In this document: positions 48,068-57,229 of the stretch, piece after piece
Layout: each line of letters starts with the position of its first letter
How positions within the stretch are numbered: the first letter of the stretch is position 1
Assembly (NCBI RefSeq): GCF_014651675.1
Contig: NZ_BMXI01000008.1
Coordinates: forward strand, 178,463-242,462
Direction of reading: 5' to 3'
Source: Roseibacillus persicicus
Lineage (GTDB): Bacteria > Verrucomicrobiota > Verrucomicrobiia > Verrucomicrobiales > Akkermansiaceae
DNA: 64,000 nt
Notes under the pieces: model-generated
Database searches by the model: none
What the model was told of the DNA's origin: nothing
The model's input: the letters and a program-made list of their open reading frames with translations, nothing else
Translations under genes and position numbers: made by a program

Positions 48068-48238
48068 TCATTCATCTGCAGGCAGTTTTGAATGTTTGCC
48101 ATAGCGCTCCTCGAAGTGTTCTTTCAGGAACGGGCTCAGGTCGAGAGTGTCGTTGCTGGGGAAGACGATTGGAAAGTTCGAAGTGGAGTCCCCCTCAACG
48201 TCGAAGACCAAGGCCTCCTTTGTGAGGCAAAAATTCAC
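48068..48238 (-). CDS. Possible small gene upstream of the cupredoxin gene
   Basis: A frame of 56 residues from GTG 48238, with coding-like composition (FPIVFPSNDTLDLSPFLKEH, FEERYGKHSKLPADE). Its TGA overlaps the ATG at 48071 of the neighbour (ATGA). Against it: the GTG lies at the tail of the fumC terminator and the only good Shine-Dalgarno (AAAGGAGG) lies inside the frame. No family recognised. Confidence 0.35.
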   Translation of the reverse strand: MNFCLTKEALVFDVEGDSTSNFPIVFPSNDTLDLSPFLKEHFEERYGKHSKLPADE

Positions 48239-48269
48239 AAAAAAACTCTGCCTCGGAGGAGGCAGAGTT
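48237..48269 (-). terminator. Rho-independent terminator of fumC
   Basis: Stem AACTCTGCCT / AGGCAGAGTT with a 6-base loop, ending on the minus strand in TTTTTTT, about 42 bases past the fumC stop. Confidence 0.85.
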
Positions 48270-48310
48270 GTTGGAAAGGGTAGTTGTTCGATGAGTAGAA
48301 AAAATCGCTC

Positions 48311-49693
48311 CTACTCGCCAGCCATAGTGCCGGGGTCGAGGGCTTCGGCGAGTTGTTCGGCGCTGATGCCGAGCTCCTCGAGGCGTTCCGCGCAGAGTTC
48401 GCGCACGGTGCGGCCGGTTTCGACGGACTCCTTGGCAATCTTGCTGGCGGGCTCGTAGCCGATGATGGGGGCGAGGCTGGTGACCATGGAGAGAGAGTTC
48501 TCGATGAGGGACTCGCAGCGCTCCTTGTTGGCGACGATGCCTTGCACGCACTTTTCATCGAAGATGGTAGCAACGTTGGCTAACAAGCGGGTGGACTGAA
48601 GAATGGCGTCAATCATGACCGGCATGAAGACGTTGAGCTCGAAGTGCCCGTTTGCTCCCGACCAAGTGACGGTGTTGTTGTTACCAAAAACGCGGGCGGC
48701 GACCATGGTGACGGCTTCCGCCATTACGGGATTCACTTTGCCAGGCATGATGGAGGAGCCGGGCTGGGTGGAGGGCAGGGAAATCTCGCCGATGGAGCAA
48801 CGGGGACCGGAACCCAAGAGGCGGATGTCGTTTGCGATTTTGTAAAGGCTGGTGGCGATGGTGTTGAGCTGGCCGTGGGCTTCGACGAGGGCGTCTTTGG
48901 CCGCTTGGGCTTCGAAGTGATCTTCCGCTTCCACGAAGTCGATGCCGCTTTCCTCCGCGATGATGGCGATGGCTTTCTTGGGGAACTCGGGGTGGCAGTT
49001 TAGGCCCGTGCCCACCGCGGTGCCGCCGAGAGGAAGTTCGAAGATGGCGTTGAGGGCCTTGTGGCTGCGGTCCAGCGAGCGCTCCACTTGTTTGGCGAAG
49101 CCGGAGAACTCTTGCCCGAGACGAACGGGAGTCGCGTCCATCAGGTGGGTGCGGCCAATCTTGAGAACGTCGTGGAATTCGTGCGCCTTTTGCACGAGAG
49201 ATTTGTGAAGGCCTTCCAGAGCGGGGATCAACATGTCCTTGAACGCCATTCCGGTCGCAATGTGCATTGCGGTGGGGAAGGTGTCGTTGGAGGACTGGCT
49301 CTGGTTGACGTGGTCGTTGGGGTGCACGCCGCAATCGGGATCGATTTGCTTGGCGCGGTTCGCGATGACCTCGTTGGCGTTCATGTTGGTCGAGGTGCCG
49401 GATCCGGTCTGGTAGGTGTCGACGGGGAAGTGCTCGTCGTGCTTGCCCTCGAGGACTTCGCGTGCGGCCTTTTCGATAATCGCGGTCTTGGCGGTATCAA
49501 CCACGCCGAGTTCGCCATTGGCGCGCGCGGCGGCGAGCTTAATGAGCCCGTAGGCGTGAATCATGAGGGGGTCCACCGGACGGTGGGAAACGGGAAAGTT
49601 CAGGACGGCGCGTTGGGTGGAGGCTCCGTAGAGGGCTTCAACTGGGACAGCCATTTCTCCCATGGAATCGCGTTCGATGCGTGTTTCGGACAT
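48311..49693 (-). CDS. fumC: Class II fumarate hydratase
   Basis: Converts fumarate to malate in the TCA cycle. 460 residues, normal length. GSSIMPGKVNPVM (around residue 315) is the class II fumarase/aspartase signature with the catalytic Ser, and GSGTSTNMNANEVI is the other conserved block. ATG at 49693. It stands alone with its own terminator; the next gene is divergent. Confidence 0.96.
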   Translation of the reverse strand: MSETRIERDSMGEMAVPVEALYGASTQRAVLNFPVSHRPVDPLMIHAYGLIKLAAARANGELGVVDTAKTAIIEKAAREVLEGKHDEHFPVDTYQTGSGTSTNMNANEVIANRAKQIDPDCGVHPNDHVNQSQSSNDTFPTAMHIATGMAFKDMLIPALEGLHKSLVQKAHEFHDVLKIGRTHLMDATPVRLGQEFSGFAKQVERSLDRSHKALNAIFELPLGGTAVGTGLNCHPEFPKKAIAIIAEESGIDFVEAEDHFEAQAAKDALVEAHGQLNTIATSLYKIANDIRLLGSGPRCSIGEISLPSTQPGSSIMPGKVNPVMAEAVTMVAARVFGNNNTVTWSGANGHFELNVFMPVMIDAILQSTRLLANVATIFDEKCVQGIVANKERCESLIENSLSMVTSLAPIIGYEPASKIAKESVETGRTVRELCAERLEELGISAEQLAEALDPGTMAGE

Positions 49694-49883
49694 AGGGGGA
49701 AGAAAAACGAAAAATGGAGGATCAAGAAATCAAAAAGAAAAAGAATACGCAGGGCCTTGGGGACTCGCGCATCCTAGGGGAGGCGGCTGCTTCAATAAGC
49801 GATGAAGACTGTCCAGGCGAAGACGCAAGGCGGGGTCTTTGCTCGTATTTGGCTCAGGACTGAGGCAGGTTCTGTTTTCCAAG

Positions 49884-51443
49884 ATGAAGATGCGTTTTTC
49901 CGGTAGTCTCACATTTCTCGCCATATTGTTCTTCTGTGCTCCCGGCGCTTTGCTTGGTCGCGAGTGGACTCTCAAGGAAGTCCCGCAACCGGTTGAGCTC
50001 AAAATCCTCACTCAGAAGGGCAACGCCGTACTGGTGGAGGACGAACTGGGGGCGAAATTCGAACTCCCAGTCTCCAACTTTAGCAAAGCGGATCAACAGT
50101 TCCTGCGTCTCCTTGGGCAGCCTGCCGAAAACAAAATTGCCATCCTCGCCCCCGGAAAGCCGCTCCCTCGCGGCAAGGACTTTCAAACGAGCAAAGCGGA
50201 AACTCTAACCAATCAGTTCTTCACCCCCAAGGAGGCCACCGTGCTTCATCTCACTGGGAGCGATGAGAATCTGCTTGCCGGCTCTTCTTTTAATTTTGTG
50301 CATGGAGATGGTTGGGTCGTTTTTGAAAAGTTCAAACCCTCGGTAGTTCGCGACCAGTTTCTCGATCGCATGCTTGTGAATGGTGCGGTGGCCCGACTGG
50401 GAAAAAACATCCGCATCGAACCCTATGGGGTTGGGGCGGTGGTCATCCCCCATGGACCAGACTTTCCCGCTCTCACTCTTTTCGAAAATGAGCACCTCAA
50501 GGGCAAGGAGCAGCCTTTCACAACTTATCAAAAAACCGGTAGTGACTTCCCGGCGAGTTCCTTTGTTCTCAAACGGGGATACATGGCCACTCTCGCGGAA
50601 AACGCCGATGGCACGGGGGCGAGCAGGAACTTCGTCGCGCAAGATCATGACTTGGTCATCAACAAAATGCCTGAAGAACTGGCCGGCAAGCTCGGGTCAA
50701 TCCGGGTCTTTCCCTGGCGTTGGACGACCAAGAAAGGCATTTGCGGAGATATCGTCGATAACTTGGATCTCGGTTGGTATTACAATTGGAACCTCAACAA
50801 AAATTCCACCCTCGACCTCGAGTATGTTCCCATCAAACAAAAGCGTCACTGGCCTGGCCTGAATCAAGACTGGAAGACAAGAGGGTCCACCCACTTGTTA
50901 GGATTCAATGAGCCCGATCGCCCCGATCAGGCGAACATGAGTGTGGACGCTGCCATTTCGGCCTGGCCCGAGTTGATGAACAGCGGCCTGCGTCTCGGCT
51001 CGCCCTCGGTCTCCGATGGGGGATTGGGCTGGCTCTATGAATTTATGGACAAAGCCGACAAAAAGGGGCTGCGAGTCGACTTTGTGGTTATCCACTACTA
51101 TCGCGCGGTCAATAAACCCGGTGATGGAAGAGCTGCCGCCAGCCAGTTCTACAAGTTCATCGAAAACGTGCACGAGCGCACGAAGCGACCCATCTGGGTC
51201 AAGGAGTGGAACAACGGAGCCAACTGGACCAGCGCACCTGATCCCAGTCCGACCGAGCAGAAGCGAGCCATTGCTGCGATGATAGAGATGCTGGAAGAGA
51301 CCCCTTTCGTGGAACGCTATGCCCTCTACAACTGGGTTGAACCCAGTCGTGAACTGGTTCGCAAAGACGGCTCCCTCACCCCTGCCGGAGAAGTCTATCG
51401 AGATCTTGAGTCCACGATTTCCTATCAACAGGAAAGACCCTAA
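49884..51443 (+). CDS. GH128-like (Asl1-type) glycoside hydrolase with SHD1-like N-terminal domain
   Basis: About 519 residues. Signal peptide (FLAILFFCAPGALLG), then a segment REWTLKEVPQPVELKI...NAVLVEDELGAKFELPVSNFSKADQQFL that resembles the SHD1/SLA1 homology domain often attached to Verrucomicrobiota exoenzymes. The C-terminal barrel has GFNEPDRPDQANMS (likely acid Glu), VVIHYYR and IWVKEWNNGANW (likely nucleophile Glu), as in GH128 endo-beta-1,3-glucanases. ATG 49884 chosen; a second ATG is at 49890. Acts outside the cell on beta-glucan (inference). Confidence 0.8.
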   Translation: MKMRFSGSLTFLAILFFCAPGALLGREWTLKEVPQPVELKILTQKGNAVLVEDELGAKFELPVSNFSKADQQFLRLLGQPAENKIAILAPGKPLPRGKDFQTSKAETLTNQFFTPKEATVLHLTGSDENLLAGSSFNFVHGDGWVVFEKFKPSVVRDQFLDRMLVNGAVARLGKNIRIEPYGVGAVVIPHGPDFPALTLFENEHLKGKEQPFTTYQKTGSDFPASSFVLKRGYMATLAENADGTGASRNFVAQDHDLVINKMPEELAGKLGSIRVFPWRWTTKKGICGDIVDNLDLGWYYNWNLNKNSTLDLEYVPIKQKRHWPGLNQDWKTRGSTHLLGFNEPDRPDQANMSVDAAISAWPELMNSGLRLGSPSVSDGGLGWLYEFMDKADKKGLRVDFVVIHYYRAVNKPGDGRAAASQFYKFIENVHERTKRPIWVKEWNNGANWTSAPDPSPTEQKRAIAAMIEMLEETPFVERYALYNWVEPSRELVRKDGSLTPAGEVYRDLESTISYQQERP

Positions 51444-51670
51444 TCCATGGTTCATCACGTGCGAGCCCGATTGGTTGCCTCTTTTTATCTTTAAAAAGAT
51501 GGAAAGGGGAAGTCGAAGAGTTTTTCCAATCCGCATACTCCCAATCCCAAGCAGAGTCGAAGAAACAACTCCCCCCGGACCGTCCACTCCTTGCACAGCC
51601 GGTTCAGCCCGAGGGCCGGAAAACTGCAATCGTTTTGACTCTCAATCCGTTGACATGTTAGGACGAGTTC

Positions 51671-54415
51671 ATGAGATATTTCATAGCAGTTCTGTTCCTG
51701 TGCATTCCTAATCTCCCGGCGCAGACGACAGAGTTCTCCTTTGACCCAACTGTGAGTGGAGGTTCCTTTGCGATGGAATATGATTCGAGTGGAATCGGGC
51801 ATGCGTTGGTCATTGAGCAAGAATCGCTGACGACCAATCTCGTCTATTTCACCTACAGCGGAGACGCCTGGACCGAGGAGGGAGTAGTTTCCACTGCTTC
51901 GGGCCAAGGGATGATCATTGGAGTTGATTTGGAGATTGCGCCCGATCGTTCTCTCCATGCCTCCTTCATTGATGATCGAGGGATCAATTACGCGACTTTG
52001 GCTGAAGGGGCGTCCAATTGGCAGACTGAGATGATCGAAAGCAATTCCTTGCTCCCCCAAGTCTCGGAACTTGGTGCCGAGGCTCTCAGTATCTTCCGCA
52101 CCTCCATCGTTCTGTCCAACGGGTCACCGAGGGTAGCCTTTAATTTTTTAGATAGTGCCGGGGGCTCCTCCACCCTGGGATCGATTCGATATGCTTATCT
52201 GGATGCGAACGCATGGCAGGTTGAAGACGTTCCTGATACCGAGAATACTTTCCTGCCAGTCCTTGCGAATGAAAGTCTTCCAGTCGCTGGTTTCGTTCTC
52301 GGCACCCGGGGACCATCGATAGCCTATGTGAGAGGAGATGAAGTTTTTGTTCGCGAGCGTTCCAATGGTTTTGGATCGAGCGCTCCCGGCTGGCTTGCCC
52401 CGCAATATGTCGACGATATCGTAACCGCTTCGGGAGGTATTCTATTGTCGTTGCCGCAAGGTGGACTCGGTTTCGAAATCCGGGATCGAGTGCTTCACCT
52501 CGCGCTGTTCTCCTACGACGAGGAGGACGAGCTTGGCCTCTATTACCACAACTGGCGAGTTGGGCTCACTCTCAATGGACAAGAAGTCATCAAAAGAAGA
52601 GAAGAGATTGAGGCGCCTGCCCTGCATTCCGGAAGTTCGTCGGTCGATCAACTCGCGATGGACATTAACCCGCAAGGCAATCCCGTGATCTTGCGGACGA
52701 TGTCCATTGGGGGCTTTATCGGGAGCCAACAGAGCATATCGTTGAATGAACGGGTGGGTCAGAGCGACTGGAATACTTCTCTCCTCACGGATTTCAACGT
52801 TCCAGTGGCGAGCCGGGCAAAGATATCGATTGGTCCTTTGGGAGGGGCCATGGCTCTCCTTGTCGACGATGATGCTCAGAGCGATGATAGCAAGCTCTTC
52901 GCTTATGACGTCTCCGACAATAGTTGGATTGCTTCCGATGTCAGCGACCGGGCCGAGCTGGCGACAGATGGAGAAATGATTACTATTGTCTCGGACCGCC
53001 GGGGTGGGGTGGCGACCACCAGTCTGCTCAATGGGCTTTTCCTGCAGCTTAACTATATCAGCCCCACAAATGGCCAACTTAGCTCGCATGCCTTCACCCT
53101 CGACTTTGAGAATGGCTCGACCGGTCAACAGATCCTCGACCTCCAATCTTGCGCCGTGGGGAGCGACCGGCATGTGCTGGCGGCGCAGACGAGTTCCTCA
53201 GCGGGCGCACGGGTGGTCCTTTCGCTCTTCGAAGGAAGCCAATTCATTCAGGCGCAAAGCTATCCTCTGCCATCCTCGAATAGTGCTTTTGCCATCACCT
53301 CGACTGGTTCGGGCCTGATTCTGGCGACCTTCGGAAATGGTAACGCGGAGTTCACGCAAATTGGCGCCGACCTGAGCGATCAAGGCCTCCTCGCTGTCCC
53401 ATCCTTCATCCCCGGCAGCTTGCGTGAGGTGACCTTCGCAAGTCGTTCCGGAGCTCTCGCCGTGGTCGGTGACCTCGCGGGCGAACTCACAGGCTATTTT
53501 GTCAACGCGAGCGGCGAGACGGCCGTGAATTCGCTGGGCTCTCTAGGCGCCGGGGGAATCGCCTCAGGATATGATGTCGAAGTGAGCGAGAGCGGCATCT
53601 CCTACCTCGTCGCTTATGTGGATGATGGGGATTTGACCCTCGGACGTTCGCGGGCGGTTTTCGGCGCCCCACAATCGGGTGCGATCGACCTCGCGCAAAT
53701 CGAGACTTCGGTTGCCAACACCGCGGTCGAGTTATCTCTCACGGCGGTGAATGAGATTCATCTCCTCTCGCAAAATCTGTCCTCTCTCATTACCTCGGTA
53801 TCGCTGCGAAAATATTCCGAGTTTTCAACCGCCATCGAGTCGAACCTGATCAGTGAACGCGAGCTGACCCTCGACGGGTTGGCGAGCCAACCGTCTTCGA
53901 CCTTGTCGCTCGTCACTGCCAGTGATTCCCTTGGTTATCCCGTTTTCCTCCATCGGATTGATAGGGTTTCTTCAACCTCTGCCCCTGTCCCCGAGGCGTA
54001 TATCTACCGGAGTTTGCTTGCGCTCGATCAAGATGGGGATGGAATGCCATTCCTTCACGAGTTGGCGGCAGGTTTTGAACCATCTGTTAGAAATGCCGCT
54101 TCCACCCCCACGCTCGACCTGTATCGCCCGATTAACGAAGCGACGGATCGTCTGACTTTTCGTCGCGTGCCCGGCCCCGCTCTGGCGGATTCCCGTTCGC
54201 TGACGGTTGGAAGCTTTCGCTATCAAGCCGAGCGCTCATCCAATCTGCAAACATTCTCTCCCACCCCTTTTCCTTTTGCAAAATCCTATCCAGAAGAGAA
54301 CGGGCAGATTCTAGGTATTCCCGCTTCTGACGGACACCTCCAGAATGTTGATTTCAAACAAAGTCTGGGAAGCTCTTCTTTCGGCTTCTATCAGGTGAAA
54401 GTAAGCGCGCGCTAG
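51671..54415 (+). CDS. Large secreted beta-propeller-like protein
   Basis: A protein of 914 residues. Signal peptide MRYFIAVLFLCIPNLPAQ. Repeating strands with GxxHALVI, SLHASFIDDRG, GSPRVAFNFLD, GNPVILR and similar Asp/Gly turns suggest a multi-bladed propeller. Near residue 785 DQDGDGMPFLHELAAGFEPS is a TSP3-like calcium loop. The end has RYQAERSSNLQTF and FGFYQVKV, the same type of tail as other secreted proteins here. A good Shine-Dalgarno AGGA precedes the ATG. No enzymatic motif. Confidence 0.75.
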   Translation: MRYFIAVLFLCIPNLPAQTTEFSFDPTVSGGSFAMEYDSSGIGHALVIEQESLTTNLVYFTYSGDAWTEEGVVSTASGQGMIIGVDLEIAPDRSLHASFIDDRGINYATLAEGASNWQTEMIESNSLLPQVSELGAEALSIFRTSIVLSNGSPRVAFNFLDSAGGSSTLGSIRYAYLDANAWQVEDVPDTENTFLPVLANESLPVAGFVLGTRGPSIAYVRGDEVFVRERSNGFGSSAPGWLAPQYVDDIVTASGGILLSLPQGGLGFEIRDRVLHLALFSYDEEDELGLYYHNWRVGLTLNGQEVIKRREEIEAPALHSGSSSVDQLAMDINPQGNPVILRTMSIGGFIGSQQSISLNERVGQSDWNTSLLTDFNVPVASRAKISIGPLGGAMALLVDDDAQSDDSKLFAYDVSDNSWIASDVSDRAELATDGEMITIVSDRRGGVATTSLLNGLFLQLNYISPTNGQLSSHAFTLDFENGSTGQQILDLQSCAVGSDRHVLAAQTSSSAGARVVLSLFEGSQFIQAQSYPLPSSNSAFAITSTGSGLILATFGNGNAEFTQIGADLSDQGLLAVPSFIPGSLREVTFASRSGALAVVGDLAGELTGYFVNASGETAVNSLGSLGAGGIASGYDVEVSESGISYLVAYVDDGDLTLGRSRAVFGAPQSGAIDLAQIETSVANTAVELSLTAVNEIHLLSQNLSSLITSVSLRKYSEFSTAIESNLISERELTLDGLASQPSSTLSLVTASDSLGYPVFLHRIDRVSSTSAPVPEAYIYRSLLALDQDGDGMPFLHELAAGFEPSVRNAASTPTLDLYRPINEATDRLTFRRVPGPALADSRSLTVGSFRYQAERSSNLQTFSPTPFPFAKSYPEENGQILGIPASDGHLQNVDFKQSLGSSSFGFYQVKVSAR

Positions 54416-54643
54416 CGGCTGAGGCTTTCTGGATTGGGGGCAAAAATTTCCCACACCTACGGCTGTCTGGAAGTTGCGCAAGATACGGGTTGAGAATTTG
54501 AGTGCCCACTTGCGATCAGACGTCACGATGCGCGGCACTGAGTTTGAGGGAGCTGCGCTCTTGGCTTTGGAAACTCGGGCGGTGCTCCTGGCTTTTCCAA
54601 TCGACAGACTTGGTGGGAGACTCTTTAAAGCCTTTGCATATCT

Positions 54644-56101
54644 ATGAAGCCGCAACTGATCTCCCGCTTGCCTTGGTTGGCCTATCTCGTGCCCGTCTTG
54701 GCATTGTCCGCAGGAATTGCGACTCTGACTCTGTCCGCAAAGTTGAATTTACCGAATCTGTTAGGGATTGGTTTGGTTGTCGGGGGAGTGGTGGGGATCT
54801 TGAAGTTGGGTCTCTATGGTTTGACTCACAAAGTGATGGTCACTGGCGAGAAGATTGCGGCGCGCCGGGGGTTGTTCACTGTGTCTCGCGTCGAATTTCC
54901 AGCCTCCGCAGTCTCGAATATCGAGACCGAAAAGAATCTGTTAGGACTCCTATTCGGCTATGGGCGTTTGAAAATCTGCGGAAGTGGAGGCACGCAATCG
55001 GAGCCCTTTCTCATCGCTGATGTGGATCACTTCCGTGATGAGGCGCTGAGAATTCTGCGGAGCGGTGGCAGGGATGAGGGGGTGATGAAGGCTGAGAAAC
55101 AGGGTGTATCGGCTACCGGGGAATCTGCTGAGAAGCAGGGGCCGACGCTCCAATCGGCGAGGAAACAAAAGGTCTCGGACTTTGGCCCTCTTTCTCAACG
55201 AAGAGTCCCTGGCGAGCGGAAACGTTTTGATTTTCCGGTGGGCACTTACTTTGACAACGGTGATGGAACCGTAACTCACGAAGAGTCGCAACTGACTTGG
55301 GTGCGAGCTCCCTGGGGGATGGCCTGGAACGGCAGCGCCTTTGAAGGAGAGCCCATCTTAATGGATTGGAGCACCGCGACCCGGCTTTTCGGGGAAGGGG
55401 AAGAGATTGGATTTGCTGGGGCGGAACTCTACGGCGAGCAGCTCATGAAGTCTGCTTATTCGAAGGGCTACAAAGCGGGTCGCTGTGCGGTGAGCTTTGC
55501 GGGGCAGTCCGATTGGAGATTGCCCACTGCCGCTGAATTGGACTGCATGGCTGCCTACCTGTCATTCCGGGATCCTCGCCGCGAGCAGCTGCCTGATTGG
55601 GTGGGGCGCAATTGGTCTTGGGCTGGCCTCGACAATCGAGCGGCGATGCAAAGGCTTTTTCCTGAGTGGTCGCGCAATCAGGTGAACCTCTGGACCGCCA
55701 CTGGGGTCGGGGCTGGCACCGCTTACGGGTTCGATGGCCGTTTTCCGGTCGGAGATCTGAAGTGTCAACTCGAGCTCGGAGTCATGCTGGTGCGCAAGAG
55801 TTCAGCGGCCGAGTTGTCAGCCATGCCTTCGATGGATGAGGCCATCGAATATGAGGGGTGGACGTCAGCGAGTCGCGATGGAGAAGTGGTCTTTGCAGAA
55901 GGAGAGTTTCCCAAAGTGGGGGACCAGGTCGGCGGTGGCGATCTCTTTGCTTTCTTAAAATCGATCGATCCGATGAGTTCAGCGATGATTGAATCTCCGC
56001 AAACTTACGCCAGAGACGGGGTCATCGAAGAGATTGCGGTGGCGGAAGGAGAGAAGGTCCGGGCTGGGAAACGCTTGGTCCGGGTTCGCCCCACTCAATG
56101 A
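54644..56101 (+). CDS. Membrane protein: bPH_2 + DUF1566 + lipoyl-like fusion
   Basis: A protein of 485 residues. Two membrane helices at the start (about 10-30 and 38-60) are followed by a bacterial PH domain of the bPH_2 type (HKVMVTGEKIAARRGLF, RVEFPASAVSNIETEKNLL, FGYGRLKICGSGG). After a Lys/Gln-rich linker is a DUF1566-type domain (FDNGDGTVTHEESQLTWVRA, then QSDWRLPTAAELDCMAAY, NLWTATG). The last 55 residues read as a biotinyl/lipoyl-like beta sandwich (ARDGVIEEIAVAEGEKVRAG, KRLVRVRP), but the usual attachment Lys is missing (SSAMIESP). I know no such fusion. ATG at 54644. Role unknown. Confidence 0.75.
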   Translation: MKPQLISRLPWLAYLVPVLALSAGIATLTLSAKLNLPNLLGIGLVVGGVVGILKLGLYGLTHKVMVTGEKIAARRGLFTVSRVEFPASAVSNIETEKNLLGLLFGYGRLKICGSGGTQSEPFLIADVDHFRDEALRILRSGGRDEGVMKAEKQGVSATGESAEKQGPTLQSARKQKVSDFGPLSQRRVPGERKRFDFPVGTYFDNGDGTVTHEESQLTWVRAPWGMAWNGSAFEGEPILMDWSTATRLFGEGEEIGFAGAELYGEQLMKSAYSKGYKAGRCAVSFAGQSDWRLPTAAELDCMAAYLSFRDPRREQLPDWVGRNWSWAGLDNRAAMQRLFPEWSRNQVNLWTATGVGAGTAYGFDGRFPVGDLKCQLELGVMLVRKSSAAELSAMPSMDEAIEYEGWTSASRDGEVVFAEGEFPKVGDQVGGGDLFAFLKSIDPMSSAMIESPQTYARDGVIEEIAVAEGEKVRAGKRLVRVRPTQ

Positions 56102-56275
56102 TGGCTGGTGGGGTTTTCTCCCAGCCGCCGTTGAGCGACTCACTCTGCGAATGAAAAGTTTGCGAAGAGAGCGGCGAGCGCTTTGTCACGTATTCAAGGG
56201 ACACGACAAAGATGGCAGATTGGCTATTCTGCTCGGGAAAATAAGAAAGGTTTCTTATTGGAGAACACGCGAAAC

Positions 56276-57073
56276 ATGAAACGAACACTCACATTCACAA
56301 CCTTTGGGCTACTAGGGGCATTGAGCACTAGCCAAGGAGCTTTCACTCTGTTGGAAGATTTCGAAGGCTATACCACTGGCGCAATCAGTGGCCAGAGCAG
56401 CAATTGGTCCCATGATACTTCTGCTGGCCAAGCGGATGGCACAGTGGGCAGCTCCGCAGGCAATCAATATCTCATTCAAGGAGGTGCCAACAACAACCAC
56501 ACCAAGTTTGACAACACCACCATCCTAATCGCGGACGGAGCGATTGGCACTTATTTCTTCCGCGCTTTCATGACTGGAGACAGCCATGTGGGAGCGGCGA
56601 TGTCACCCCTTACTGCCGCGACAGCGGGCAATGCTTGGGGAGATGCCAAGCCCATTGTGCGCATCGGAAACCGAGTGGGCTCTGGAGCGAATACTCAACT
56701 CTATGCTTATAATGATAACACTTACACGCCCTTGGCCAGCGATACCGTCAGTGGCGCTTGGTATAATATCTGGGTTCTAGTCGATAACACGGACGGGAAT
56801 CGTGACTACGATGTTCATATTCAAAGTGACGACGATGCCAACTACGCTACTCAGACCCAGGTCGGGCCGTCTGGTCTCGGGTTCCGTGGCGATGTGGCTG
56901 AGGGAGATCTTCAGTCGTTGTTCTTTCGCACGGCAATCAACTCCAACGAAGTCTACTTCGACGACCTCTATATCGACAGTACGACCCACAACCTCGTCAA
57001 TCCCGTCCCTGAGCCCACCACTGCTTTGCTTGGCTCTCTAAGCCTCCTCACTCTCCTTCGTCGCAAGCGATAG
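56276..57073 (+). CDS. PEP-CTERM protein, paralog of the TSP3 protein at 57230
   Basis: An exported protein of 265 residues. Signal peptide ends at TSQGAF. The body FTLLEDFEGYTTGAISGQSS, TKFDNTTILIADGAIGTYFF and VYFDDLYIDSTTHNL is closely similar to the first 240 residues of the convergent gene. It ends in PVPEPTTALLGSLSLLTLL + RRKR, a PEP-CTERM anchor that the partner lacks. Followed by a terminator. Confidence 0.9.
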   Translation: MKRTLTFTTFGLLGALSTSQGAFTLLEDFEGYTTGAISGQSSNWSHDTSAGQADGTVGSSAGNQYLIQGGANNNHTKFDNTTILIADGAIGTYFFRAFMTGDSHVGAAMSPLTAATAGNAWGDAKPIVRIGNRVGSGANTQLYAYNDNTYTPLASDTVSGAWYNIWVLVDNTDGNRDYDVHIQSDDDANYATQTQVGPSGLGFRGDVAEGDLQSLFFRTAINSNEVYFDDLYIDSTTHNLVNPVPEPTTALLGSLSLLTLLRRKR

Positions 57074-57095
57074 AGCATTCCCATCAGTGCAATCC

Positions 57096-57132
57096 GACGG
57101 CAGTTCTCCCACGAGGACTGCCGTCTTTTTTT
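57096..57132 (+). terminator. Rho-independent terminator for the PEP-CTERM gene
   Basis: Stem GACGGCAGTTCTC / GAGGACTGCCGTC with loop CCAC, then TTTTTTT. Confidence 0.85.
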
Positions 57133-57177
57133 GTCTTCGGTCAAAGGACGCAAGACCACTGACACTGATTGCCAGGC

Positions 57178-57213
57178 AAAAAAAATCCCCCGCCCGGCGA
57201 ACCGGACGGAGGA
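57178..57213 (-). terminator. Rho-independent terminator for the TSP3 protein gene
   Basis: Stem TCCTCCGTCCGG / CCGGGCGGGGGA with loop TTCG on the minus strand and a run of eight T, about 17 bases past the stop. Confidence 0.8.
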
Positions 57214-57229
57214 AAAACCAAAGGCTCAA

